From Methylococcaceae bacterium (GTDB lineage: Bacteria; Pseudomonadota; Gammaproteobacteria; Methylococcales; Methylomonadaceae): 22,291 nucleotides of DNA. Under the pieces are notes generated by a model. It saw only the letters and a list, made by a program, of their open reading frames with translations, had not been told where the DNA came from and did no database searches. This document shows, in pieces, positions 14,751-22,291 of this stretch. The stretch is taken from NCBI GenBank assembly GCA_030699345.1, contig JAUYMX010000064.1, positions 1 through 22,291 of the forward strand. Reading direction: 5' to 3'. Within the stretch, counting starts at the first letter, position 1. Every line of letters starts with the position of its first letter. The position numbers and the translations under genes were made by a program.

Positions 14751-15917
14751 CTAAAATTCATCTTTAGTTTGCTTTAAGCTTTTTAACTTTTCCAACACCC
14801 GGTTCGCCCGATCAATGTGGGCCTTCAACTGTTCGTTTTGCGGATCCAAGATACGCGCTTCTGCCCATTTTTGCATAGCTTGTTCGTATTGCTGACGACT
14901 GTATGCTTGAGTGCCTTCTTCTATTAAGCTCTGCACATGAATAGCAATGTGCTGATCAAGCTTTTCACTCAGGGACTGAAATTCAGGGTTATTAATATTA
15001 AGTTTTGCCAGATCTTTCCGTAGCTTGATAGCCACTGTAAAGTTACTGCTTTCGCAAGCATTTTTGAAGTCAATCAACAACTGTCCGCCCAACGCTTGTT
15101 TTTGCGCCACCGCTATAGCCACTTGTTGTTTTTGCTTTTTCTTAACCTGCTTTTGAGCTAGTTTTTGCTCTTCTTCATCTTTTAGCTGTTGCTCCAAATC
15201 AATACGTTGTTGCTCGGCGCGGGCTCGCTCTTCCTCCTCAGCTAACAATTCCTGCAACCTCGCATTGGCGATCTTAATATCAGGTGTAGAAGAAAGCTTT
15301 ACCGCCAACGGCAAAGTGCGCTTAGACAACTCTAAGTCTCCAGCCGCTAACGCATGCCGACCATATTCAGCTAAGTCATTGGCAATCTTGTCGGCTTCTT
15401 CAAGCTTATTTTCTAAGGCATGCCTAGCAAACCAATCTTTGGGATCGGTGGCCGCCACTCTTTCGCTAATCAGTAATTGCTTGTGCATCGACTCGCCATC
15501 AGCAATCAGCAAATCCAAACGCAATTTAGCTAAGCTGACATCTTGCCGCTGCAAAAGCTGTTTATGTCCTTGCTGCAGCTTTTCGCTATTAGGAAAGTGC
15601 GCTAACGCTTCGTTGTACAACTCTAACGCCGATCGCCAATCATCCTTAGCGGCGGCATTATCAGCTGAAGTGATAATCTGCTGCTCGTAATGACGCGCCT
15701 GTTCAATAACTTTGTCCTGTAATTGCTGAGGATTAGATACTTCTGGATTCGGATGTTCCTGTAAGTCAGCCACTAAGGCTAAAGCACTGGTGTATTCTTG
15801 CTTATTAAGAAAATAATCAACTTGTTCATCAATGCTGCCAGAGGGTGCCAGCACAGTGGCACAGCCTACAAGTTGCGCCAGCACAACGACAGATAATGCC
15901 TTGGGGGTAAACTTCAT
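14751..15917 (-). CDS. Outer-membrane lipoprotein with TPR-like helices and coiled coil
   Basis: A 388-residue lipoprotein. The signal peptide ends in the lipobox LVGC with the modified cysteine at residue 19; Ala follows, which favours outer-membrane sorting. The mature part is nearly all helical: TPR-like repeats such as DDWRSALELYNEALAHFPNS and YSRQQYEQAMQKWAEARILD flank a highly charged Glu/Lys/Gln coiled-coil segment (about 225-270). I do not recognise a named gene. Helical-repeat lipoproteins of this kind act as periplasmic scaffolds. It overlaps the cyclase stop by 4 bases (ATGA) with GGAAGAAG just upstream, so it is translationally coupled to the adenylate cyclase and probably works with its periplasmic sensor part (inference). 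Confidence 0.8.
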   Translation of the reverse strand: MKFTPKALSVVVLAQLVGCATVLAPSGSIDEQVDYFLNKQEYTSALALVADLQEHPNPEVSNPQQLQDKVIEQARHYEQQIITSADNAAAKDDWRSALELYNEALAHFPNSEKLQQGHKQLLQRQDVSLAKLRLDLLIADGESMHKQLLISERVAATDPKDWFARHALENKLEEADKIANDLAEYGRHALAAGDLELSKRTLPLAVKLSSTPDIKIANARLQELLAEEEERARAEQQRIDLEQQLKDEEEQKLAQKQVKKKQKQQVAIAVAQKQALGGQLLIDFKNACESSNFTVAIKLRKDLAKLNINNPEFQSLSEKLDQHIAIHVQSLIEEGTQAYSRQQYEQAMQKWAEARILDPQNEQLKAHIDRANRVLEKLKSLKQTKDEF

Positions 15918-17395
15918 ACTGCTTCTTCCGAGTATTTGAGTATTTCGTAGAGTCTGGATTTAACGAGATGGCGACGCAAGCCGATGATGTCTTCGACAAC
16001 GAACGTTGCCAAAGGTTGAGCTGAGCCGCGTAAGGTAACAACACCAGCAGGCTGGCATTGAATATGCCCGTTTTTTTGAATGGCTTCATACGTGGTATCG
16101 CTGATCAGCACACCACCCGGTAAAGCGGCGCCGGATAAGCGAGAGGCTATATTAACTGCACGCCCCATGACCGTATAGTCCATCCGTTCAGATGAGCCGA
16201 TATTGCCGGCAAGCATGCTACCGCTGTTAACTCCGATATGAAACATAAGCTCAGTTAAACCGAGAGACTTACGCTTTTCATTAAGTACATCCACCATGTC
16301 CTGGATTAGCACGGCACATTCCACTGCATGCTGGGCATGCAGATCATCCTGACCAGGTGCGCCAAATACTGCCATAACACAATCGCCAATATATTTATCA
16401 ATATGCCCATGGTACATATGCACAATTTCAGCAATATACCCGAAGTACTCATTGAGCAATTCGCTTACTTTTTCTGGCGGCATCTTTTCCGATAATGTTG
16501 TGAAACCGACAATGTCCGCAAACAGCACACTAGCGTTTACGTTACGACCGCCTAGGTCGGCTAAGTCACTATTTCCTAATAACTCTTTCGCAACCTTGGG
16601 GGCGACATAGCGAGAAAATGTTTGTTCGACACGCTCTTTTTCCAGCAACTTTTCAGACATCTCATTCATTGCCGTCATCAGTTGCCCAAGCTCGTCACTG
16701 CGTCGCCCATTAAAACGCACTTGATAATCCCCTGAAGCAATCGCCCTACTGGCATTCACCAATTGATGTATCGGACGTGACAATCGTTTTCCCAAAATAA
16801 TTGATGCTATAAAGCCCACCAATACGAGCAGCATGGTTGCTATCGCAACGGTTTCAAGCGTCTGCTCTTTGGCTGCTTCAAGCTTAGTTCTATCAAGACC
16901 GATAAACGCATAACCGACAATGGTGCCCTCCACCTGCATGGGATTGAGCAGGCCTACCAAAATTTTGGAACCATCCTCAGCTTCTGACATTGCATTGTAA
17001 TGAAACATGGATTCATGACCTGCATTAGCGCCTATTGTCGCGTCCCCTGGCAATGGTCCGGCATTGACGACAAGCTTTAAATCTACCGTATAAATCGCCG
17101 CCGCATCGAGTAATTCGTTCTGCTCAACCAGGTTATTTACTACGCCGGTCAAGGTTAAATTGTCATCGGCTAATAAAGGTTCTTCTGCGATTTGCCCAAA
17201 CAGCCTAACAACGGTAGTGCTCGAATCAATCATCTGCCGTTCAAGCATATCGGTTTGATCACGACCAATCACTACCCCTAAGGTCACCATCCCGCAGGTG
17301 ATAATAATGGTAAAAATCTCAGCCAATTTATAGGCGATAGGCAAATGAATTGACAGGACGGCGTACCAAAGTCGCTGCCACAACACGATCGGCAT
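15914..17395 (-). CDS. Membrane HAMP-domain class III adenylate cyclase
   Basis: A 493-residue inner-membrane signalling enzyme that makes a cyclic nucleotide. Counting from ATG 17395: TM1 about 20-43, a periplasmic sensor about 45-182, TM2 about 184-202, HAMP about 203-256, and the cyclase domain about 285-460. Metal-binding Asp294 (FADIVGF) and Asp338 (IGDCVMAVFG) are present, as are base-selecting Lys334 and Asp406 (MDYTVMG) and transition-state Asn415 and Arg419 (NIASR). The Lys/Asp pair points to ATP rather than GTP, hence cAMP. The frame stays open to a TTG at 17440; a TTG at 17422 has GGAG 9 bases upstream and is a real alternative, while the chosen ATG lacks a Shine-Dalgarno. The frame overlaps the lipoprotein gene by 4 bases. 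The sensor ligand is unknown. Confidence 0.9.
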   Translation of the reverse strand: MPIVLWQRLWYAVLSIHLPIAYKLAEIFTIIITCGMVTLGVVIGRDQTDMLERQMIDSSTTVVRLFGQIAEEPLLADDNLTLTGVVNNLVEQNELLDAAAIYTVDLKLVVNAGPLPGDATIGANAGHESMFHYNAMSEAEDGSKILVGLLNPMQVEGTIVGYAFIGLDRTKLEAAKEQTLETVAIATMLLVLVGFIASIILGKRLSRPIHQLVNASRAIASGDYQVRFNGRRSDELGQLMTAMNEMSEKLLEKERVEQTFSRYVAPKVAKELLGNSDLADLGGRNVNASVLFADIVGFTTLSEKMPPEKVSELLNEYFGYIAEIVHMYHGHIDKYIGDCVMAVFGAPGQDDLHAQHAVECAVLIQDMVDVLNEKRKSLGLTELMFHIGVNSGSMLAGNIGSSERMDYTVMGRAVNIASRLSGAALPGGVLISDTTYEAIQKNGHIQCQPAGVVTLRGSAQPLATFVVEDIIGLRRHLVKSRLYEILKYSEEAV

Positions 17396-17544
17396 TTTTA
17401 ACAACGAAACTAAGCCTTTCAAAGCCACACACTCCAACAATTCAAAACTTAAGCTAGCAAGAAAACCTCACGCTTTAATATAAAGCGATTGACATCAAAA
17501 ACCTTCAGCCATTTATACCCGTTAGATAATTATGCTGCAACCTA

Positions 17545-17573
17545 TTGTTGCCTTGAATATTCTAATGTATATT
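17545..17573 (+). promoter_or_regulatory. Sigma-70-like promoter of the tetR-RND operon
   Basis: TTGTTG (17545-17550) and TATATT (17568-17573) are 17 bases apart and both moderately close to consensus. Transcription would start near 17580. The -10 box lies inside the palindrome at 17560-17603, which is what an autorepressed promoter would look like. Confidence 0.5.
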
Positions 17574-17603
17574 TCAAACGTTTATTTGAAACAAGCATTA
17601 GAA
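17560..17603. promoter_or_regulatory. Nested palindromic operator upstream of the TetR-family gene
   Basis: Two concentric inverted repeats share one centre: outer arms TTCTAATG / CATTAGAA (17560-17567, 17596-17603) and inner arms TTTCAAA / TTTGAAA (17572-17578, 17585-17591). All 15 arm positions match perfectly. The element ends 13 bases before the ATG of the regulator and covers the probable -10 box. It is the obvious candidate binding site for the encoded TetR-type repressor, which would then control itself and the pump genes behind it. Confidence 0.75.
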
Positions 17604-17616
17604 AAATCATAAAATC

Positions 17617-18273
17617 ATGACTAAAATGCCACCAGCAAAAACACGCGAACGCTTACTAGAGAACGCGTGCCGATTGTTTGCCGAAAAAGGCTATCAAGAC
17701 ACGACGATTGCCGAAATTTGCGAGCAGGCAGAAACCAATATCGCCTCGGTTAATTATCACTTCAGGGATAAAGCCAACTTGTATCTGGAAGCGTGGCGCC
17801 ATGCTTTTCAAGAAGACTTAAAAGCTTATCCGCCTGACGGTGGATTAAATGCAGATACACCGGCGGAGCAACGCCTGGATATTCGCATCAAATCGTTAAT
17901 AGCGCGCATAGCTGACCCCACTTTGCATTTTTTTGCCATCGTGCATAAAGAGCTGACACAACAAACCGGCTTGTTAGACAAAATCATGGCCGAGGAAATC
18001 AATCCGCAACGTCAGGCGATGATTGCTCTGGTTAAAGAGTTGTTAGGCCCGGGTGCCACTGACAAACAAATCCAGTTCTGTCATGCCAGTATCAGCGGGC
18101 AATGCATGCACATCATGCAAGCTAAAAATATGAAATTAAACGCCGAAACGCGTCGTTTTGTCATGGACTTGAAAGATGCTAAAGCGTATGCCGAGCATGT
18201 AGTGCAATTCTCTCTGGCGGGCATCAAAGCCATGCGCACGAAAATTGAAGCCAATACCGTGGAGCTGCTATGA
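17617..18273 (+). CDS. TetR/AcrR-family repressor, CecR-like (DUF1956 C-terminal domain)
   Basis: A 218-residue DNA-binding repressor. The N-terminal TetR helix-turn-helix (about 8-60) reads ENACRLFAEKGYQDTTIAEI then NIASVNYHFRDKANLYLEAW, typical of the family. The C-terminal ligand-binding half, with HFFAIVHKELTQQTGLLDKI and the later ISGQCMHI, resembles the CecR (YbiH)/DUF1956 group, which controls transporter operons in enterobacteria. A 44-base nested palindrome covers the promoter just upstream, so autoregulation is likely. The stop overlaps the start of the outer-membrane factor gene by 4 bases (ATGA), so repressor and pump are one operon. ATG 17617 has no clear Shine-Dalgarno; a second ATG three codons later is possible. 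The inducer is unknown. Confidence 0.92.
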   Translation: MTKMPPAKTRERLLENACRLFAEKGYQDTTIAEICEQAETNIASVNYHFRDKANLYLEAWRHAFQEDLKAYPPDGGLNADTPAEQRLDIRIKSLIARIADPTLHFFAIVHKELTQQTGLLDKIMAEEINPQRQAMIALVKELLGPGATDKQIQFCHASISGQCMHIMQAKNMKLNAETRRFVMDLKDAKAYAEHVVQFSLAGIKAMRTKIEANTVELL

Positions 18274-19691
18274 AGCATTCATCACCTCGGTTTGGTTTGG
18301 CATTGTTACTGTCAGTAACGATAAGTGCCTGCTCAGTAGACGTAAAAGATGTCCCCACGCCAGTGGCTTTGCCGGACAGATTTTCCGCGTCCGGCCAACA
18401 AAAAGCACCTGAACAATGGTGGTTGGCCTTTAACGACCCCGCTCTAAATAAGCTGATTTCAGAAGCGTTAACAGACAATTTCACACTACGGGCAACGTAT
18501 AACCGCCTGGAACAAGCACAAGCCATTGCCAAGAAAAGCGGCGCCGAACTTATTCCACAGCTCAACAACAGCAATAGTGTCCTGCAAAGAAATAGCGCAC
18601 AAACCACTAGCCGGGGAGATACTGTTCAATCAACTATCAACACATTTGCCCTGGGCTTTGCGGCTAGCTATGAGGTTGATTTATGGGGCCGCATTCGCTC
18701 AAACATCCAAGCATCTGAATTAGATGTAAAAGCCGCTGAAGAAGATTTGTCCAGCGCCGCCATTAGCTTATCCGCGGAAATTGCCAGTGCCTGGTATAAG
18801 TTGCTAGAGCAAGAGCAACAACTTAAGTTATTAGATCAACAAATTACTATCAACCAAAACAACGTCTCGATGGTAAACACGCGTTTTCGGCTTGCTCAAG
18901 CCACTGCCGCTGATGTTTTCCAACAAACGCAGTTCCTGCAATCAGCAATTGGTAATCGCTTAACGGTGATTGCCAACATTAACGTCTTCAAAAACCAACT
19001 TGCGGTCTTGGTCGGCAAGGCACCGGGAACAATTACACTAGCAGAATCCACTCCGCTGCCGAATTTACCCAGCCTTCCGGACACCGGTTTAAGTGCAGAT
19101 TTAATTAACAAGCGTCCCGACCTGCGTCGCGCTTACTTTCGGGTGCAAGCGTCAGACCAACGCATTGCGTCAGCTATTGCCGATCGCCTGCCCAAACTCA
19201 GTTTATCCGCCAGCATTGATACTAATGCCCCTGATTTACAGTCATTGTTTAATAACTGGCTAGCGACTATTGCCGGCAACTTGGTCACTCCGATTATTGA
19301 TGGCGGTCGACGAGTTGCCGAGGTAGAACGCAATCAAGCTGTTTCCGCCGAAGCGCTAAACAATTACGCCACTACGCTTCTTAACGCCAGTAAAGAAGTT
19401 GAAAACGCCTTAGTACAAGAGCATCAACAAAACCAATTACTGAGCAACCTTGATGAACAAGTACGCCTGGCACAACTAGCCACTGCGCAGATTCAATCGC
19501 GTTATGTGAATGGCGCGATTGATTTCCTTAGATTGTTGACTGCTCAACTTAGCCAGCAAAACCTGGAACGTAATCGTTTATCGGCACAACAACAATTGAT
19601 TGATTACCGAATCAATCTCTACCGGGCGTTGTCCGGTGGTTTTCCACTTAACTACCCCGTCACTACTGATAAAACTCCGACCAATGGCTAA
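18270..19691 (+). CDS. RND efflux outer-membrane channel lipoprotein (OprM/NodT family)
   Basis: A 473-residue TolC-type outer-membrane factor, the exit duct of a tripartite pump. The signal peptide ends at the lipobox ISAC (Cys21). Two outer-membrane efflux repeats follow: QWWLAFNDPALNKLISEALTDNF starts the first and the AASYEVDLWGRIRSNIQASE motif is typical of the family; the second includes RPDLRRAYFRVQASDQRIASA, and IDGGRRVAEVERNQA also fits. GGAG lies 5 bases before the ATG. It overlaps the repressor gene by 4 bases and the adaptor gene by 8, so all three are coupled. The full length is normal. Confidence 0.94.
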   Translation: MKHSSPRFGLALLLSVTISACSVDVKDVPTPVALPDRFSASGQQKAPEQWWLAFNDPALNKLISEALTDNFTLRATYNRLEQAQAIAKKSGAELIPQLNNSNSVLQRNSAQTTSRGDTVQSTINTFALGFAASYEVDLWGRIRSNIQASELDVKAAEEDLSSAAISLSAEIASAWYKLLEQEQQLKLLDQQITINQNNVSMVNTRFRLAQATAADVFQQTQFLQSAIGNRLTVIANINVFKNQLAVLVGKAPGTITLAESTPLPNLPSLPDTGLSADLINKRPDLRRAYFRVQASDQRIASAIADRLPKLSLSASIDTNAPDLQSLFNNWLATIAGNLVTPIIDGGRRVAEVERNQAVSAEALNNYATTLLNASKEVENALVQEHQQNQLLSNLDEQVRLAQLATAQIQSRYVNGAIDFLRLLTAQLSQQNLERNRLSAQQQLIDYRINLYRALSGGFPLNYPVTTDKTPTNG

Positions 19692-20880
19692 TAAATTTAA
19701 AACCCTATTACCTGCCGCAGGCATTATTTTGCTGGTAGTGCTTATCGCAGGCTACTGGTTAACCAATAAACCCCGCGCTGATCGCAAACCCTCAGAAAAC
19801 TTTGCGCCGCTGGTTGATCTGACTAGCCCCGAAATCAAAACCCATCAAACTTCAATTTTTGCCATGGGCACCGTCATTGCTTCGCAAAATGTCAACTTGA
19901 CACCGCGTATCAGTGGCATGGTGGTAGACATCAGCCCCAATTTTATTGAAGGCGGCATGTTGAAAAAAGGCGAGCCGCTGGTGCAGCTTGACCCCACCGA
20001 CTACTTGCTAGCTATCAAACAAAAAGAAAATGAAGTCGCCAAAGCGCAATTTAATTTAAAAATAGAACAAGGTCAGCAAGCGATTGTTAAGCGCGAATAC
20101 CAATTACTAGGAACCAATCTTAACGACCAGGAACAAGAATTGGTATTACGCAAACCGCACTTAAACGCAGCTAAAGCAGCCCTTGCCGCCGCCGAAGCAT
20201 CTTTAAAACAAGCGCATTTGGACTTAGAACGCACTAAACCCGTCGCACCATTCAATGCCATTATCGTTACCCGTAATGCCAACCTGGGGGCGTGGATGCC
20301 GGCATTCTCTACCGGCACACCGCTGGCTAGATTAGTTGGAACCGACAGCTTCTGGATCAATGCCTCAATCCCAGTCGATAAATTGTCAGCTATCAGCATT
20401 CCCGGCATCAATAGCGACCAAGGCTCATTGGTAAAAATTAGCTACGAAACCGGTTGGGGAGCAGGGGTTTACCGCACCGGCAAAGTTAAACGACTACAAG
20501 CCGAAATAGAGCCGGAAGGACGAATGGCCAAAGTCATTATTGAAGTCGAAGATCCGTTAGCGCAAAAACCCGTTAACAAAAATGCCCCGCCGTTAATGCT
20601 GGGTAATTACGTGCGCCTAGAAATAGTGGGGCATGAATTAAAAGACGTATTCATCCTGCCGGAAGCACTTTTACATGAAGGCAAAGAAATCTGGCTATTG
20701 AATGACCAACAACAACTGGAAATTCGTCCCATCAATCCAACCTGGACGGAACCCGGCTTTGTCTACCTGAGTAAAGATCAGTTATCCGAATCTGCACAAA
20801 TCATCAGCAGCGATCTATCGACACCCGTAGTCGGTATGAAACTACGCACCAAACCTTCAGCTCAACCTGCTAAACCATAA
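19684..20880 (+). CDS. RND efflux periplasmic adaptor (membrane fusion protein)
   Basis: A 398-residue HlyD/AcrA-type adaptor linking the inner-membrane permease to the outer-membrane channel. An N-terminal hydrophobic helix (about 8-28, LLPAAGIILLVVLIAGYWL) lacks a lipobox cysteine, so it is probably a membrane anchor. The lipoyl half-motifs are visible: ISGMVVDISPNFIEGGMLKKG before the helical hairpin and APFNAIIVTRNANLGAWM after it, followed by a beta-barrel segment. The frame is open upstream to 19600, but that would overlap the channel gene by 92 bases; ATG 19684 puts the hydrophobic helix at the N terminus and leaves an 8-base overlap. No Shine-Dalgarno is seen, so translation probably relies on coupling. 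Confidence 0.93.
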   Translation: MANKFKTLLPAAGIILLVVLIAGYWLTNKPRADRKPSENFAPLVDLTSPEIKTHQTSIFAMGTVIASQNVNLTPRISGMVVDISPNFIEGGMLKKGEPLVQLDPTDYLLAIKQKENEVAKAQFNLKIEQGQQAIVKREYQLLGTNLNDQEQELVLRKPHLNAAKAALAAAEASLKQAHLDLERTKPVAPFNAIIVTRNANLGAWMPAFSTGTPLARLVGTDSFWINASIPVDKLSAISIPGINSDQGSLVKISYETGWGAGVYRTGKVKRLQAEIEPEGRMAKVIIEVEDPLAQKPVNKNAPPLMLGNYVRLEIVGHELKDVFILPEALLHEGKEIWLLNDQQQLEIRPINPTWTEPGFVYLSKDQLSESAQIISSDLSTPVVGMKLRTKPSAQPAKP

Positions 20881-20881
20881 T

Positions 20882-22291
20882 ATGCAAACATCAACAATTT
20901 CGGAACAAAAGGGTCCTATCCGTTGGATGGCAAAACATGGTGTTGCTGCCAATCTATTGATGGCAACCTTGATCCTCGGTGGCTTAATTTTCATGAAAAG
21001 CATCGGCCAGGAAGTCTTTCCTGAGTTTCAGTTAGACATCGTCAGCATCAATGTTGCTTACCCCGGCGCCAGTCCGGATGAAGTCGAAAAAGGCATTATT
21101 CTTGCCATTGAAGATGCGGTTAGCGATTTGGATGGCGTTGATGAAATCAATTCGACCGCAAAAGAGGGCGTCGCCAGAGTGCTGGTGAGCGCCGAGCGCG
21201 GCGCAGATGTTCAACTGTTAGTTCAAGACATTCAGAAAGAAGTCGATCGTATCACCACTTTTCCGGACGATGCCGAAGAGCCGCAAATTAAAGTATTAAA
21301 TCCAAGACGACCAGTGATGTCGCTGGTGCTATATGGTCAAGCTAAAGATACGGTGTTGCACGAATTGGCTGAGCAATTTCGTGAGCAGCTGTTACAAGAT
21401 TCGAACATCTCACAGGTGGAACTGGAAGGCATCAGGCCGATGGAAATCAGCATTGAAGTCCCACAGGAAAATCTGCGGCGCTATAAATTATCGCTGTCGG
21501 AGATAGCCACACGCGTACAAAATGCCAGCGTCGATTTACCTGCCGGCAGTGTCAAAACTACCGGCGGCGAGATTTTGATTCGCATGAAAGAGCGCAAAGA
21601 TGTGGGGCAGCAATTTGCCAATATCCCCATCATCAACGCCGCCAATGGCAGCATGGTGTTATTAAGTGACATTGCCCACATTCATGACGGTTACCAAGAT
21701 ACCGATTATGTCGCCACATTTAATGAGCAACCTGCGGTCATGGTGCAGGTTTACAACGTCGGCGATCGCTCCCCTACGCAGGTATCGGAATCGGTTATAG
21801 GCATATTGCCCAAGGTCAACCAACAATTACCCGATGGGGTTAAAGCGGAAATTCGCTACGATGCCTCGGTAGATTACACTGACCGGGTTAACTTATTGCT
21901 GAAAAACAGCGCCCAGGGTCTTATTCTGGTGTTCTTGTCGTTGGCGCTATTTTTAGAAATGCGCCTGGCATTCTGGGTAATGATGGGTATACCCACCGCA
22001 TTCTTAGGGGCTTTTTTATTTTTACCCTTGTTTGGCGTTACGCTCAACATGATTTCCTTGTTCGCGTTTATCATCGCGCTTGGCATCGTGGTAGATGATG
22101 CCATCGTTATTGGTGAAAATGTTTACGAGTATCGCCAAAAAGGCTTAACGCCAATGCAGGCTGCCATTGAGGGCGCACGGGAAATGGCCGCACCGATCAC
22201 CTTTAGTATTTTGTCTAACGTCGCCACCTTTATTCCGTTGTTTTTTATTCCAGGCGAAATGGGCAAGATATTTTTCATGATTCCTATCGTG
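20882..22291 (+). CDS. RND efflux permease, N-terminal part (cut by window end)
   Basis: The first 470 codons of an inner-membrane proton-driven RND transporter (family length about 1030). TM1 is about 21-38 (VAANLLMATLILGGLIFM), then the first periplasmic porter loop (EVFPEFQLDIVSINVAYPGASPDEVE), then TM2 to TM4 from about 340. The proton-relay aspartates are Asp405 and Asp406 in GIVVDDAIVIGEN. The ATG is one base after the adaptor stop, without a clear Shine-Dalgarno. The frame is open to the last base, so the gene is truncated only by the window. The family is certain; the cargo is not. The paired regulator suggests export of small toxic compounds. Confidence 0.95.
   Translation, partial: MQTSTISEQKGPIRWMAKHGVAANLLMATLILGGLIFMKSIGQEVFPEFQLDIVSINVAYPGASPDEVEKGIILAIEDAVSDLDGVDEINSTAKEGVARVLVSAERGADVQLLVQDIQKEVDRITTFPDDAEEPQIKVLNPRRPVMSLVLYGQAKDTVLHELAEQFREQLLQDSNISQVELEGIRPMEISIEVPQENLRRYKLSLSEIATRVQNASVDLPAGSVKTTGGEILIRMKERKDVGQQFANIPIINAANGSMVLLSDIAHIHDGYQDTDYVATFNEQPAVMVQVYNVGDRSPTQVSESVIGILPKVNQQLPDGVKAEIRYDASVDYTDRVNLLLKNSAQGLILVFLSLALFLEMRLAFWVMMGIPTAFLGAFLFLPLFGVTLNMISLFAFIIALGIVVDDAIVIGENVYEYRQKGLTPMQAAIEGAREMAAPITFSILSNVATFIPLFFIPGEMGKIFFMIPIV

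Noticed and set aside
15265..15690. A 141-codon plus-strand frame opposite the lipoprotein gene
   Set aside because: Its Ser/Ala/Cys/Leu-rich composition is what the antisense of a Gln/Lys/Glu/Ala-rich helical protein gives; no start signal or homology seen.
15837..15858. A TGGCAC match near the start of the lipoprotein gene as another sigma-54 promoter
   Set aside because: The second half (TTGC at the correct distance) is missing and the orientation does not face a gene start.
19600..19683. Upstream extension of the efflux adaptor to 19600
   Set aside because: It would overlap the outer-membrane channel gene by 92 bases and bury the hydrophobic anchor; ATG 19684 gives the usual adaptor N terminus.

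Overview
The window looks like chromosomal DNA of a gammaproteobacterium with moderate GC. A methylotroph or methanotroph of the Methylococcales type is my best guess, from the protein flavour and gene set, but nothing here proves it. I see no rRNA, tRNA, CRISPR array or complete insertion sequence. The right edge cuts a gene.

Region 1 (about 90-12550) is the notable part: two divergent operons of the amidoligase / circularly permuted ATP-grasp / alpha-E / transglutaminase type. The minus-strand operon runs from a 4-hydroxyphenylpyruvate-dioxygenase-like VOC protein (8536-9792), through a large transglutaminase + DUF2126 amidoligase protein (5081-8479), a citrate synthase (3662-4966) and a fused ATP-grasp/alpha-E protein (1068-3629), to a second transglutaminase-like protein (115-1071). 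The plus-strand operon carries a second, split version of the ATP-grasp (10131-11591) and alpha-E (11591-12529) pair. The roughly 340-base gap between them holds a sigma-54 -24/-12 promoter on each side (9827-9842 minus, 10088-10103 plus) and an NtrC-like site between them (9933-9947). Both promoters also settle the start codons. The likely picture is a co-induced, probably nutrient-controlled system that makes or modifies a peptide-like product by ATP-dependent amide ligation and trims or transfers it with papain-fold transglutaminase-like enzymes. Its product is not known.

Region 2 (12550-14730): an AT-rich intergenic stretch with several palindromes, then a secreted, C-terminally anchored two-domain multicopper oxidase, closed by a strong bidirectional terminator.

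Region 3 (14751-17440, minus strand): a membrane HAMP/class III adenylate cyclase translationally coupled to a TPR-like outer-membrane lipoprotein.

Region 4 (17545-22291, plus strand): a TetR/CecR-type repressor with a nested palindrome over its promoter, followed by overlapping genes for a tripartite RND efflux pump (outer-membrane lipoprotein, periplasmic adaptor, and an inner-membrane permease cut off by the window end).
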